The translations under genes and the position numbers were made by a program. The notes below the pieces were generated by a model. It ran no database searches. It was not told the DNA's origin and worked only from the letters and a program-made list of their open reading frames with translations. DNA of 64,000 bases from Sporosarcina koreensis (lineage in GTDB: Bacteria > Bacillota > Bacilli > Bacillales_A > Planococcaceae), in the NCBI RefSeq assembly GCF_000826145.2, contig NZ_LN651337.1:189774-253773 (forward strand). Reading direction: 5' to 3'. Below, piece by piece: positions 37,093 to 45,054 of this stretch (its first letter is position 1; each line of letters starts with the position of its first letter).

Positions 37093-37307
37093 CATTGTCC
37101 GGCGGCGAATGCCTGCTCAAGCTCACCGGTGATCTTCATCTTTTCCTGGTCATCTGCGCGCTGCCACAATTTTTCGAAGAACACACCGAGTCCCGGCAGC
37201 AGATGTTCTTCGCCGCGCTGGATAGCATCGTCCACGACGCCTCTGATATCCTGTGCTTTGTTATCCGTCATATTGGCGGAAATGGCATCCCTGATCTGAA
37301 AGTCCAT
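37092..37307 (-). CDS. sspI: Small acid-soluble spore protein I
   Basis: 71 aa. Start MDFQIRDAISANM and the conserved VVDDAIQRGEEHLLPGLGVFFEKLW near residues 24-48 are the SspI signature. It is a minor SASP made in the forespore; exact role unknown. GGAGG lies 8 bp upstream. On the minus strand, GTATC and GATACTG about 19 bp apart (roughly 37340-37370) resemble a sigma-G promoter, weakly. Next to ysgA, as in B. subtilis. Evidence of a sporulating lineage. Confidence 0.92.
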   Translation of the reverse strand: MDFQIRDAISANMTDNKAQDIRGVVDDAIQRGEEHLLPGLGVFFEKLWQRADDQEKMKITGELEQAFAAGQ

Positions 37308-37397
37308 ACAACCTGCCTCCTTTCCCGTATCCTTGCTCTCAGTATCGCCAAGCGTGCCGGTCTTTGATACACTAAAAACAAAAAGGAAGTTTTGGAT

Positions 37398-38165
37398 ATG
37401 GGGAAACGAATCGAATCACCGCAGAACGCGCTTGTAAAACATTGGAAGAAACTAGTGACGACACGGAAGGAACGGGACCGGTCCGAAGAATTCGTGCTGG
37501 AAGGGTTCCATCTTGTGGAAGAAGCACTCAAACAGAAGGATACCGTGCTGCATGTCATGGTACGGGAAGACGTCGAACTCCCCGCAGGCATGGACATCCC
37601 GGATGCAAAACGGGTCGATATCACGAAACCCGTAGCGGCTGAAGTTTCGGAGACCGAGCACCCGCAGGGGATCTTTGCGCACTGCAGGCAGCCGCTTGCA
37701 TCCGACGAACAGTATGATGCCTGGAAACGGATTCTGCTGATCGATGCCGTCCAGGACCCGGGCAACGTCGGCACGATGATCCGGACAGCGGACGCGGCGG
37801 GCATGGATGCCGTCATCCTCGGAAAAGGGAGCGCCGATCCGTATAATCCGAAGACCGTCCGCTCGGCGCAGGGATCGCATTTCCATATCCCCGTCGTCCG
37901 CGGCGACCTGGCGGAATGGATCGGCCGGGCGAAAGAGAACGGCCTCCGTGTGATCGGAACGGGTCTTGACCAGGCGAAGGACCATTATGACGCCGACGTG
38001 TCCGATGCCTTCGCGCTGCTCGTCGGCAATGAAGGCGCCGGTGTCGCGCCTGAGTATCTCGGCGAAGCGGACCCGGTCGTCAAGATTCCGCTGTACGGTG
38101 ACGCGGAGTCGCTGAACGTCGCGGTCGCCACGGGCATCCTGCTGTACACATATGCCCGCAGGTGA
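37398..38165 (+). CDS. ysgA: SpoU/TrmH-family RNA 2'-O-methyltransferase (YsgA-like)
   Basis: 255 aa, SPOUT fold. N-terminal substrate-binding domain (KRIESPQNALVKHWKKLVTTRKERDRSEEFVLEG), then SAM-binding knot motifs: DAVQDPGNVGTMIRTADAAGMDAVIL near residue 115, LLVGNEGAGVAPEYL near 209, and a C-terminal VKIPLYGDAESLNVAVATGILLY near 229. Likely methylates rRNA; the exact base is unknown. ATG 37398, with AGGAAG 8 bp upstream, is preferred to TTG 37392. Confidence 0.88.
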   Translation: MGKRIESPQNALVKHWKKLVTTRKERDRSEEFVLEGFHLVEEALKQKDTVLHVMVREDVELPAGMDIPDAKRVDITKPVAAEVSETEHPQGIFAHCRQPLASDEQYDAWKRILLIDAVQDPGNVGTMIRTADAAGMDAVILGKGSADPYNPKTVRSAQGSHFHIPVVRGDLAEWIGRAKENGLRVIGTGLDQAKDHYDADVSDAFALLVGNEGAGVAPEYLGEADPVVKIPLYGDAESLNVAVATGILLYTYARR

Positions 38166-38177
38166 GCCGGCCGGCTG

Positions 38178-38206
38178 TTGAAGTCCGGGACGGAATCCGC
38201 TATACT
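38178..38206 (+). promoter_or_regulatory. pheST promoter
   Basis: TTGAAG (38178-38183), a 17-bp spacer and a perfect TATACT (38201-38206), just before the T-box leader. Confidence 0.7.
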
Positions 38207-38212
38207 GGAGGG

Positions 38213-38480
38213 GTATACAAGCTTCACGACACGAAACGCCTTGACCGGGAAGAGGCAACAGCATCATCGGCGCCAGGGAGTCCGCACCTTGACTGGAAGT
38301 ACGGACGGCCGACACTGTTACTGTTCACCCCGCGAGCGGCCGCCGGGACCAGCCTAGCTGGAAAAGGCGCGACGGCACCGGACCGTTATTCCGAAGTTGA
38401 GTGATCATGCACCAGTCTGCATGATAATCAGGGTGGTACCGCGACTTCGTCCTCGTCCCTTTTCCAGGGGCGGGGTTTTT
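38213..38480 (+). promoter_or_regulatory. T-box leader (phenylalanine) of pheST with attenuator
   Basis: T-box AGGGTGGTACCGCG at 38430-38443, then the terminator hairpin CCTCGTCCCT/AGGGGCGGGG with TTTTT (38451-38480). Specifier TTC (Phe) at 38324-38326, in the same context (codon, ACC, then GAGC) as ACC in the thrS leader. About 350 bp separate the attenuator from pheS because repeat copy C lies between them. Confidence 0.9.
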
Positions 38481-38509
38481 ATTTTGGATGAAACCAGAGA
38501 GTGAACGGT

Positions 38510-38774
38510 GTTGATTTGCGTTCCGGGAGGACGCTTTCCGGTGGGCGAGCATCAAGCCAAGCGAACAGCGAAGGGTTCGCTTTGCCGTATTTCTGCGAAC
38601 TTGGCAGAAATTAAGGCATCCTTTGCTCACAACGCTTCGCTTTTGCTCGCAGAAGCCGTTCGCTGTAACGGCTTCCGCTGATCCAGGGCCAACAGGATGT
38701 TGGTCCTGCAGCCGTTGCCGCAGGACACGGCGTCTTAGGCTGCCCCGGAGTCGCCTCCCTGCACTCCAATCAAC
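38510..38774 (-). repeat. Interspersed MITE-like repeat, copy C
   Basis: 265 bp bounded by GTTGATT and AATCAAC inverted ends. Read on the minus strand it begins GTTGATTGGAGTGCAGGG, then GGCGACTCC, AGACGCCG and GGCAACGGCTGCA, nearly base for base as in copy B (43813). Its other end, GCTCGCCC-CCGGAAAGCGTCC, matches copy A (8313). No credible ORF. It is inserted between the pheS attenuator and pheS. No target-site duplication is obvious. Confidence 0.75.
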
Positions 38775-38831
38775 GGAGAGTCGGACACCAATGAAACGAC
38801 CACTAATGAGAAGAAGGAAAGGGGTATTGCT

Positions 38832-39869
38832 ATGGAACAGCAGTTGGAAAAGTTGAAACAGGAAGCATTGCAGAAGATCGAAGCGGCGTCTTCGGTTAAA
38901 GAGCTGAATGATGTGCGCGTTGCGTATTTAGGGAAGAAGGGGCCGATCACGGACCTCTTGAAAGGCATGGGGAAACTCCCTGCGGAGGAACGTCCGAAGA
39001 TGGGGGCCCTCGTGAACGTCGTGCGGGAGACTGTGACGACGGAACTCGAGATCAAGATGGCGCAGCTGGAAGAACAGGCGGTCAATGAAAAGCTCGCGAA
39101 GGAGACGATCGATATCACGCTGCCGGGCCGTCCAGTGAAACTCGGCAACCACCACCCGCTCACCCGGGTCGTCGAGGAAATCGAGGACTTCTTCATCAGC
39201 ATGGGTTACGAAATCGCAGAAGGGCCGGAAGTCGAGAAGGACTACTTCAACTTCGAAGCGCTGAACCTGCCGAAAGGCCACCCGGCGCGCGACATGCAGG
39301 ACTCGTTCTACATTTCGGAGGACGTGCTGCTGCGCACGCACACCTCGCCGGTACAGGCACGGACAATGGCTGCGAAAGAAGGCGAAGCCATCAAGATCAT
39401 CTGTCCGGGCAAAGTGTACCGCCGCGATAACGACGACGCGACGCACTCCCACCAGTTCACGCAGATCGAGGGCCTCGTCGTCGGTGAAGATATCCGCATG
39501 AGCGACCTGAAGGGGACGCTCGCCCTGTTCGCGAAGAAGATGTTCGGCGAGGAGCGGGAAATCCGCCTGCGCCCGAGTTTCTTCCCGTTCACGGAGCCGT
39601 CCGTCGAAATGGACATCTCCTGCTTCAAGTGCGGCGGGGAAGGATGCAATGTCTGTAAGAAGACGGGCTGGATCGAAATCCTCGGTGCCGGTATGGTGCA
39701 CCCGAACGTGCTCGAGATGGCGGGCTATGACCCGGCCGTCTACACCGGGTTCGCGTTCGGCATGGGGCCGGAACGGATTGCGATGCTGAAATACGGCGTC
39801 GAGGACATCCGCCATTTCTTCACGAACGACATGCGATTCATATCACAATTTCACCGCACAGAAGCGTAA
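38832..39869 (+). CDS. pheS: Phenylalanyl-tRNA synthetase alpha subunit
   Basis: 345 aa. Class II catalytic subunit of the (alpha-beta)2 enzyme. N-terminal coiled coil (residues 1-85), core with [28 protein letters not shown] near 113, [12 protein letters not shown] (motif 2 side) near 177, and [21 protein letters not shown] near 315. A Cys cluster [16 protein letters not shown] near 269 looks able to bind zinc. AAAGGGG upstream of ATG 38832. T-box controlled; 12 bp before pheT. Confidence 0.96.
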   Translation: MEQQLEKLKQEALQKIEAASSVKELNDVRVAYLGKKGPITDLLKGMGKLPAEERPKMGALVNVVRETVTTELEIKMAQLEEQAVNEKLAKETIDITLPGRPVKLGNHHPLTRVVEEIEDFFISMGYEIAEGPEVEKDYFNFEALNLPKGHPARDMQDSFYISEDVLLRTHTSPVQARTMAAKEGEAIKIICPGKVYRRDNDDATHSHQFTQIEGLVVGEDIRMSDLKGTLALFAKKMFGEEREIRLRPSFFPFTEPSVEMDISCFKCGGEGCNVCKKTGWIEILGAGMVHPNVLEMAGYDPAVYTGFAFGMGPERIAMLKYGVEDIRHFFTNDMRFISQFHRTEA

Positions 39870-39881
39870 GGAGGAGACACC

Positions 39882-42293
39882 ATGTACGTATCAACGAATT
39901 GGCTGAACGATTATACAGATATAAGCGGCGTTTCCAAGCAGGAACTTGCCGAAAAGATCACACGGGCCGGCATTGAAGTCGACTCGATCATCGACCGTGC
40001 AGAAGGCCTGAAAAACATTGTCGTCGGCCACGTGGAATCATGTGAAAAGCATCCGGAAGCCGACAAACTGAACATCTGCCAGGTGAACGTCGGTGATGAG
40101 ACGCTGCAGATCATCTGCGGCGCACCGAACGTCGCGGCAGGGCAGAACATCGTCGCAGCGCTCCCGGGCGCACGGCTGCCGGGCGGCGTGAAGATCAAGA
40201 AAGCGAAACTGCGCGGCGAAGTGTCGAATGGCATGATCTGCTCGCTGCAGGAGCTAGGGTTAGAAGGGAAAGTCGTGCCGAAGCAGTATGCGGAAGGCAT
40301 CTACGTGCTGCCGGAAGACGCAGTGCCGGGGACGAATGCGCTTGAAGTGCTCGGTCTCGACGACGTCATCCTGGAATTCGACCTGACGCCGAACCGCTCG
40401 GACGCCCTGAGCATGCTCGGTGCAGCGTACGAGGTCGCTGCGATTTTATCCCAGGACGTCAAACTGCCGGAGATTTCGATCGAGGAATCGTCCGAGCTGG
40501 CGTCGGACGCGCTGTCCCTGCGTGTGGACGCGAAAAAAGACAACCCGATGTACGTTGCGAAAGTCGTTAAAGATGTCAAAGTCGCGGAATCACCGCTCTG
40601 GCTGCAGAACTATCTCATGGCGGCAGGCGTCCGTCCGCATAACAACGTCGTTGATATCACGAACTTCGTGCTGCTGGAATACGGCCAGCCGCTGCATGCG
40701 TTCGACTACGACCGGCTCGACACGAAGGAGATCGTCGTCCGCCATGCGCAAGAAGGCGAGAAGATGACGACACTCGACGATGCGGAACGCACATTGAACG
40801 CGAACCAGCTCGTTATCACGAACGGGAAAGAGCCGGTCGCGCTCGCAGGTGTCATGGGGGGAGCGAACTCCGAGGTGCATGACGGCACGACGACCGTGGT
40901 CATCGAATCGGCGTACTTCGCACCGGCCTCCGTCCGCCAGACATCGAAGGAAGTCGGCCTGCGCAGTGATGCGAGCGTCCGATTCGAAAAAGGCGTCGAT
41001 CCGAACCGGGTGGCGGAAGCCGCAGAACGTGCAGCCCAGCTCATGGCGGACCTCGCCGGTGGCACCGTGCTCGCAGGCTCGGTCGTGTTCGATGAGCTCG
41101 ACAAGACACCGGTGCGCATCATCCTGTCGCCGGACTACGTCAATCAGCGACTCGGCATGAAGATCCCGATGGACGAGATGATGTCGATCCTCGAGCGGCT
41201 GCAGATCCCGGTCGAAGCGGTCAACGGCCAGCTCGTCGTCGATGCACCGACACGCCGTCAGGACCTGCGCATCAAAGAAGACCTGATCGAGGAGATCGCA
41301 CGCCTGTATGGCTACGACGAAATCCCGGCAACGCTGCCGGTCGGCGAAAGCGTACCGGGCGGACTCAACAGCAGCCAGAAGAAGCGCCGGCTCGTCCGCC
41401 GTTACTTGGAGAGTGCTGGACTGTACCAGGCGATCACGTACTCGCTGACGTCCCGGGAAGAATCCCAGTCGTTCGCATTGGAAACGGCACCCGTGACGGA
41501 ACTCCTCATGCCGATGAGTGAGGACCGCAGCGTGCTGCGCCAGAGCCTGCTGCCACATCTGCTGGAAGCGGCGACCTACAACGTCGCACGCCGCATCGAT
41601 ACCGTTTCGCTGTACGAAACCGGCTCCGTCTTCCTCGGCACGGAAGAGGACGGCCTGCCGAAAGAAGTGAACCATGCGGCAGCCGTCATCACCGGCAAAT
41701 GGGTCGACCAGCCATGGCAGCAGGAAACGAAGAAAGTCGATTTCTTCGTCATGAAGGGCATCATCGAAGGTCTCATGGACGTACTCGGCCTGGCGGACCG
41801 CGTGACGTATGAAAAAGCGTCGCATGCGGGTATGCATCCCGGCCGGACAGCGGACATCATGCTCGACGGAGTCCGTGTCGGCATGCTCGGCCAGCTGCAC
41901 CCGTCCGAGCAGAAGAAACGCGACCTGAAAGAGACGTACGTGATGGAGCTCAACCTGTCCGCGCTGCTCGCAGAACAGACCGAACCGCTCGTGTACACAC
42001 AAGTACCGCGCTACCCATCGATCTCCCGCGACATCGCACTCGTCGTGCCGACCGACGAATCGGCCGGCAGCCTGATAGCGGTCATCAAAGAAGCCGGCGG
42101 CGCTTTGCTGAAGGACGTGACGGTTTTCGACCTGTACGAAGGCGACAACGTCGAAGCCGGCAAAAAGTCGCTCGCATTCTCGCTCACGTACTTCGATCCG
42201 GAGCGCACGCTGACTGACGAAGAAGTCGTTGCAAGGCACGAGAAAGTACTGGAAGCTCTGAATACGAAATCTGGCGCTGTATTGCGCGGCTGA
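39882..42293 (+). CDS. pheT: Phenylalanyl-tRNA synthetase beta subunit
   Basis: 803 aa, full length. Order: N-terminal half-domain, tRNA-binding OB fold (VVGHVESCEKHPEADKLNICQVNVG, residues 47-71), B3/B4 editing domain with GAALVGVMGG-like ALAGVMGGANSEV near 324, B5 domain, catalytic-like core, and C-terminal FDX-ACB anticodon domain (YPSISRDIALVVPTDESAGS) near 711. AAGGAGGAG precedes the start. Ends the pheST operon. Confidence 0.96.
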   Translation: MYVSTNWLNDYTDISGVSKQELAEKITRAGIEVDSIIDRAEGLKNIVVGHVESCEKHPEADKLNICQVNVGDETLQIICGAPNVAAGQNIVAALPGARLPGGVKIKKAKLRGEVSNGMICSLQELGLEGKVVPKQYAEGIYVLPEDAVPGTNALEVLGLDDVILEFDLTPNRSDALSMLGAAYEVAAILSQDVKLPEISIEESSELASDALSLRVDAKKDNPMYVAKVVKDVKVAESPLWLQNYLMAAGVRPHNNVVDITNFVLLEYGQPLHAFDYDRLDTKEIVVRHAQEGEKMTTLDDAERTLNANQLVITNGKEPVALAGVMGGANSEVHDGTTTVVIESAYFAPASVRQTSKEVGLRSDASVRFEKGVDPNRVAEAAERAAQLMADLAGGTVLAGSVVFDELDKTPVRIILSPDYVNQRLGMKIPMDEMMSILERLQIPVEAVNGQLVVDAPTRRQDLRIKEDLIEEIARLYGYDEIPATLPVGESVPGGLNSSQKKRRLVRRYLESAGLYQAITYSLTSREESQSFALETAPVTELLMPMSEDRSVLRQSLLPHLLEAATYNVARRIDTVSLYETGSVFLGTEEDGLPKEVNHAAAVITGKWVDQPWQQETKKVDFFVMKGIIEGLMDVLGLADRVTYEKASHAGMHPGRTADIMLDGVRVGMLGQLHPSEQKKRDLKETYVMELNLSALLAEQTEPLVYTQVPRYPSISRDIALVVPTDESAGSLIAVIKEAGGALLKDVTVFDLYEGDNVEAGKKSLAFSLTYFDPERTLTDEEVVARHEKVLEALNTKSGAVLRG

Positions 42294-42306
42294 ATGGATG
42301 AATAGG

Positions 42307-42344
42307 AAAAGCGGAACGGGGAAGGGCTCCCGTTCCGCTTTTTG
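42307..42344 (+). terminator. pheST terminator
   Basis: AAAAGCGGAACGGG pairs with CCCGTTCCGCTTTTT around a short loop. Confidence 0.9.
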
Positions 42345-42366
42345 AGTTGGTATGCTTCCGCGCGAG

Positions 42367-42509
42367 CGCTCCATTCTGCCGGCTAAGCGATCCATTCACC
42401 CGGTTAACCGTTCATTTTGACTGGCGAAGCGATCCATTCCCCAGGCTCCATTCCGCTGCCCGACCGCTCCATTCCCGCGGCAAAACAGCCGAGCCAAACC
42501 CTCTCCATT
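42367..42509 (+). repeat. Short-motif periodic array 1 (CG(C/A)TCCATT units)
   Basis: Seven copies of CG(C/A/T)TCCATT or close variants start at 42367, 42388, 42409, 42430, 42444, 42465 and 42501. Four intervals are exactly 21 bp; one is 14 (a loss of 7) and one 36. The intervening sequence is not conserved. Read on the other strand the unit is AATGG-A(G/T)CG. It lies directly after the pheST terminator, between converging genes. Confidence 0.8.
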
Positions 42510-42556
42510 GCGCGATCAATAGAGACTCGTCAAATTAAAACCGAGATTGAATGGTG

Positions 42557-42582
42557 GGCTCCGCTGCGCTTCGCCTTTTCTG
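42557..42582 (+). repeat. Short repeat E shared with the segment at 61778
   Basis: GGCTCCGCTGCGCT-T-CGC followed by CTTTTCTGT is nearly repeated at 61778 (GGCTCCGCTGCGCT-C-CGC, ATTTCCTGT). Both copies sit beside a periodic array. Vocabulary resembles the minus strand of repeat copy A (CGCTGCGCTTCCTG), so it may be a remnant of that family. Confidence 0.5.
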
Positions 42583-42623
42583 TTGGTGAGCAGCAGGGCA
42601 GGAAGTGTCCATTGCTAGGGGAG

Positions 42624-42774
42624 CGCTCAAGAAGGGGCCGGAACGCTCAAGAGACGGGCAGAAACGATCAAGTTTCCGTCGAAACGCTCAAGCAACATAG
42701 GAAACGCTCAAGCAAGCAGCAAGTCGCTCAAGTGGGTCACTCACGCGCTCAAGCATACCTTACAAGCGCTCAAG
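42624..42774 (+). repeat. Short-motif periodic array 2 (CGCTCAAG units)
   Basis: Eight copies of CGCTCAAG (one CGATCAAG) start at 42624, 42644, 42665, 42685, 42705, 42725, 42746 and 42767, so every interval is 20 or 21 bp. The 12-13 nt between cores differ, apart from a frequent GAAA just before the core. On the other strand the unit is CTTGAGCG. It ends about 20 bp before the rnhC terminator. Confidence 0.85.
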
Positions 42775-42792
42775 CCCCCGACATAATCCCCG

Positions 42793-42824
42793 AAAAAACC
42801 CGCGCGGGCGATCGTCACCCGCGC
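42793..42824 (-). terminator. rnhC terminator
   Basis: On the minus strand GCGCGGGTGA pairs with CGCCCGCGCGGG-type sequence, followed by TTTTTT. The stem includes the last rnhC codons. Confidence 0.7.
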
Positions 42825-43756
42825 TTCTTCGCCGCCAGCACCGCCGCTTTCTTCGCATTGGCAAAGTGCCATTTCGTCATCGACTTCAAAAACGGCTCAC
42901 CTTTCGCCAGCAAAATAGCCGCAGCCGTTTCATCCACCTTCTTCCCGGCGCCTTTCGGCAGCGTGCGGCCGGAGAGCCCGCTCAAGCGGTCCATTTCTTC
43001 CAGGAACGCGACCCGGGCGATGATCGACGCTGCCGCCACCGCGACGTGCAGGCCTTCCGCTTTCGTTGCGAACAACACCTTCTCCCGCACGATCTCCGGC
43101 TCGGCTTTCAAATGGTTGTAGTACACACCGCGCTCCGCGAACTGGTCGATGAGGATGCAGTCCGGGTGCTCGCCGTCCAGTTTGCGCAGCACGTGGCGGA
43201 TCGCCTGGTTGTGGAGGAGAGCCTTAATCTTCCCTTGCGACCAGCCTTTCTGCTGGACGGTATTATATTTCTCATTTTTCAGCGTCAGCACGCTGTACGT
43301 GAGCGCCTTCTTCAGATCCGGCGCAATCGTACGCATGTACGGATCGGTCAGCTGCTTAGAGTCCTTGACGCCGAGCTCTTCGACAAGCGCGATCTGATCG
43401 GCGCGCACGTAGCAGGCGCAGACGGTCACCGGGCCGAAGAAATCACCTGTACCCGTTTCATCCGAGCCGATGACCGACAGCGAGCTGAGATTCTCCGGCA
43501 GCGCATCCGCATGCCGGGCCGGTTTCTTCGCATGTCCGGGAACCGGCGCAGCGGAATCTTCCCACTTCGCCGCCTCCGCAGCAGCACCGCCGCCCTGGAA
43601 CAGCACCTTGCCCGACTTATAGGCCGTGATCGACGCATCCGCCGTCTTCGCCGCAAACACCACCCCCGGCGCTTTGCGCGTCACCTTATCGGATTGATAA
43701 TACGCTTGCAGCTCCTTCATCCGAGCTGCATCCAGCAACACTACATTATTCGACAT
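42815..43756 (-). CDS. rnhC: Ribonuclease HIII
   Basis: 313 aa. Cleaves RNA in RNA-DNA hybrids. N-terminal TBP-like substrate-binding domain (residues 1-90), then the type 2 RNase H core: IGSDETGTGDFFGPVTVCA near 97-115 (catalytic Asp, Glu) and PDCILIDQFAE near 203 (Asp). The final segment GAGKKVDETAAAILLAKGEPFLKSMTKWHFAN is typical. It converges on pheST and is divergent from zapA; order matches B. subtilis, with orientation reversed relative to pheST. Confidence 0.93.
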   Translation of the reverse strand: MSNNVVLLDAARMKELQAYYQSDKVTRKAPGVVFAAKTADASITAYKSGKVLFQGGGAAAEAAKWEDSAAPVPGHAKKPARHADALPENLSSLSVIGSDETGTGDFFGPVTVCACYVRADQIALVEELGVKDSKQLTDPYMRTIAPDLKKALTYSVLTLKNEKYNTVQQKGWSQGKIKALLHNQAIRHVLRKLDGEHPDCILIDQFAERGVYYNHLKAEPEIVREKVLFATKAEGLHVAVAAASIIARVAFLEEMDRLSGLSGRTLPKGAGKKVDETAAAILLAKGEPFLKSMTKWHFANAKKAAVLAAKKRG

Positions 43757-43769
43757 ATTTATATTCTCC

Positions 43770-43786
43770 TTTCAACGATGTTGAAA
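43770..43786 (-). promoter_or_regulatory. Palindrome between rnhC -10 and ribosome site
   Basis: TTTCAAC-GAT-GTTGAAA is a perfect 7+3+7 palindrome. On the minus strand it directly follows a TATAAT and directly precedes AAAGGAG of rnhC, the position of an operator or of a 5' UTR hairpin. Confidence 0.5.
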
Positions 43787-43812
43787 TTATACTTACTTAA
43801 CTGACGATGCCA

Positions 43813-44001
43813 GTTGATTGTAGTGCAGGGTGGCGACTCCTGGGCAGCCTAAGACGCCGCGTCCTGCGGCAACGGCTGCATGACCAGCGTCCTGTTGGCC
43901 CGGGATCAGCGAAGGAAGCAACCTAAGTTCGCGGCACCGTGCCGCAACGGTTGAATGACCTGCATCCTGCAGGCCCGCGTCCGCCCGGAACGCAGATCAA
44001 C
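43813..44001 (+). repeat. Interspersed MITE-like repeat, copy B
   Basis: 189 bp from GTTGATTG to GATCAAC (inverted ends GTTGAT/ATCAAC). First 100 bp match the minus strand of copy C closely (GGCGACTCC, GGGCAGCCTAAGACGCCG, GTCCTGCGGCAACGGCTGCA, CCTGTTGGCCC). The inner part contains a second, diverged copy of its own GCGGCAACGG-type segment. No credible ORF. It lies between the rnhC and zapA promoters. Confidence 0.75.
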
Positions 44002-44106
44002 TTTGTCCAACTTGACTTCAGTTCCGTAACAAACACCAGACTTCCATTCTTCCGCATCCGCCCGCCGAACGCAAGCACAAAAATAACGGACAGACACCCC
44101 CTTTGT

Positions 44107-44135
44107 TCACAAATATTCCGCTTTCATGGTATGAT
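44107..44135 (+). promoter_or_regulatory. zapA promoter
   Basis: TTCACA (44107-44112), 17-bp spacer, TATGAT (44130-44135). Confidence 0.55.
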
Positions 44136-44168
44136 GGACTTCATAGTTTTGGGCAGGAGGTTATGACA

Positions 44169-44429
44169 GTGGAAGAAGGAGAAAAGACACGCATCACGGT
44201 CGACATCTACGGACAGACCTATACGATCGTCGGCTCGGACACGGCTGCCCACGTTCGCCAGGTGGCATCGCTGGTCGATGACCGTATGCGGGAGCTGCGC
44301 GCGCGGAATCCGTATCTCGATACGACCAAAGTCGCTGTACTGACAGCTGTCAACAGTGTACATGACTATTTGAAACTGCAAACTGAGAAAGAACTGCTGG
44401 AACAAGAATTGAAAAAGTTGAAGGGTTGA
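44169..44429 (+). CDS. zapA: Cell division protein ZapA
   Basis: 86 aa from GTG 44169. Cross-links FtsZ filaments at mid-cell. N-terminal [34 protein letters not shown] and the C-terminal coiled coil ([26 protein letters not shown]) match Bacillus ZapA (YshA). GTG is preferred because AGGAGG (44155-44160) is 8 bp away, against 2 bp for ATG 44163, and the protein then aligns with B. subtilis ZapA at its start. Confidence 0.9.
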   Translation: MEEGEKTRITVDIYGQTYTIVGSDTAAHVRQVASLVDDRMRELRARNPYLDTTKVAVLTAVNSVHDYLKLQTEKELLEQELKKLKG

Positions 44430-44438
44430 CGGCTGCTC

Positions 44439-44978
44439 ATGTTAGATATACTCATACTATTCCTGCTGCTCGGGGGTCTCATCACCGGGTTCCGCAGAGG
44501 CCTGCTCGTGCAGGTGCTTCATATGACCGGATTCATCATTTCATTCATCGTCGCATTCGCCTATTACAAACAGCTTGCCGAGAAGTTTGTCCTCTGGATC
44601 CCGTATCCGGGAGTGACGGCCGAGTCGAAGCTCACGTGGGCGTTCGGGGAACTGGATCTCGACCAGACGTTCTATCGTCTGCTCGCGTTCATCCTGATCT
44701 TCTTCGCAGTGAAGTTCGTGCTGCAGCTGATCGTCTCGATGTTCGATTTCCTCAAATACTTGCCGGTGCTCGGCTTCATCTCCCGTTTTTTCGGGGCGGC
44801 ACTCGGATTTGTCGAATTCTACGTGATCATCCTGCTGCTCGTGGGTGTACTGGCGCTGCTGCCGGTCGACTTCATCCAGAAGCTGGTGAGTTCGTCGCTG
44901 CTGGCGAAGACCATGTTCGAACACACACCGTTGCTGTCCAATGCGGTGCAAAACTGGTGGTACGTCTATACGAAATAA
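44439..44978 (+). CDS. CvpA-family membrane protein (YshB-like)
   Basis: 179 aa with four hydrophobic segments. The N-terminus MLDILILFLLLGGLITGFRRGLLVQVLH is the CvpA family pattern. Role unclear; E. coli CvpA affects colicin V production and envelope integrity. Ten bp after zapA, same operon, conserved order. A hairpin terminator follows. Confidence 0.85.
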   Translation: MLDILILFLLLGGLITGFRRGLLVQVLHMTGFIISFIVAFAYYKQLAEKFVLWIPYPGVTAESKLTWAFGELDLDQTFYRLLAFILIFFAVKFVLQLIVSMFDFLKYLPVLGFISRFFGAALGFVEFYVIILLLVGVLALLPVDFIQKLVSSSLLAKTMFEHTPLLSNAVQNWWYVYTK

Positions 44979-44986
44979 TCTGGATC

Positions 44987-45018
44987 AGCTTCCCTCCCGT
45001 GCGGCGGGAAGCTTTTGT
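44987..45018 (+). terminator. zapA-cvpA terminator
   Basis: AGCTTCCC pairs with GGGAAGCT, inner CCG/CGG, then TTTTGTT. It may allow read-through into polX. Confidence 0.65.
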
Positions 45019-45054
45019 TCCGTCCGGGTACAGACAGTCAAAGGGGGATGCATT

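Noticed and set aside
40590-42395. 601-codon open frame on the minus strand
   Set aside because: Antisense shadow of pheT; the sense frame has all PheT domains.
43813-44001. Repeat copy B as an insertion sequence
   Set aside because: Too short, no transposase frame; kept only as a MITE-like repeat.
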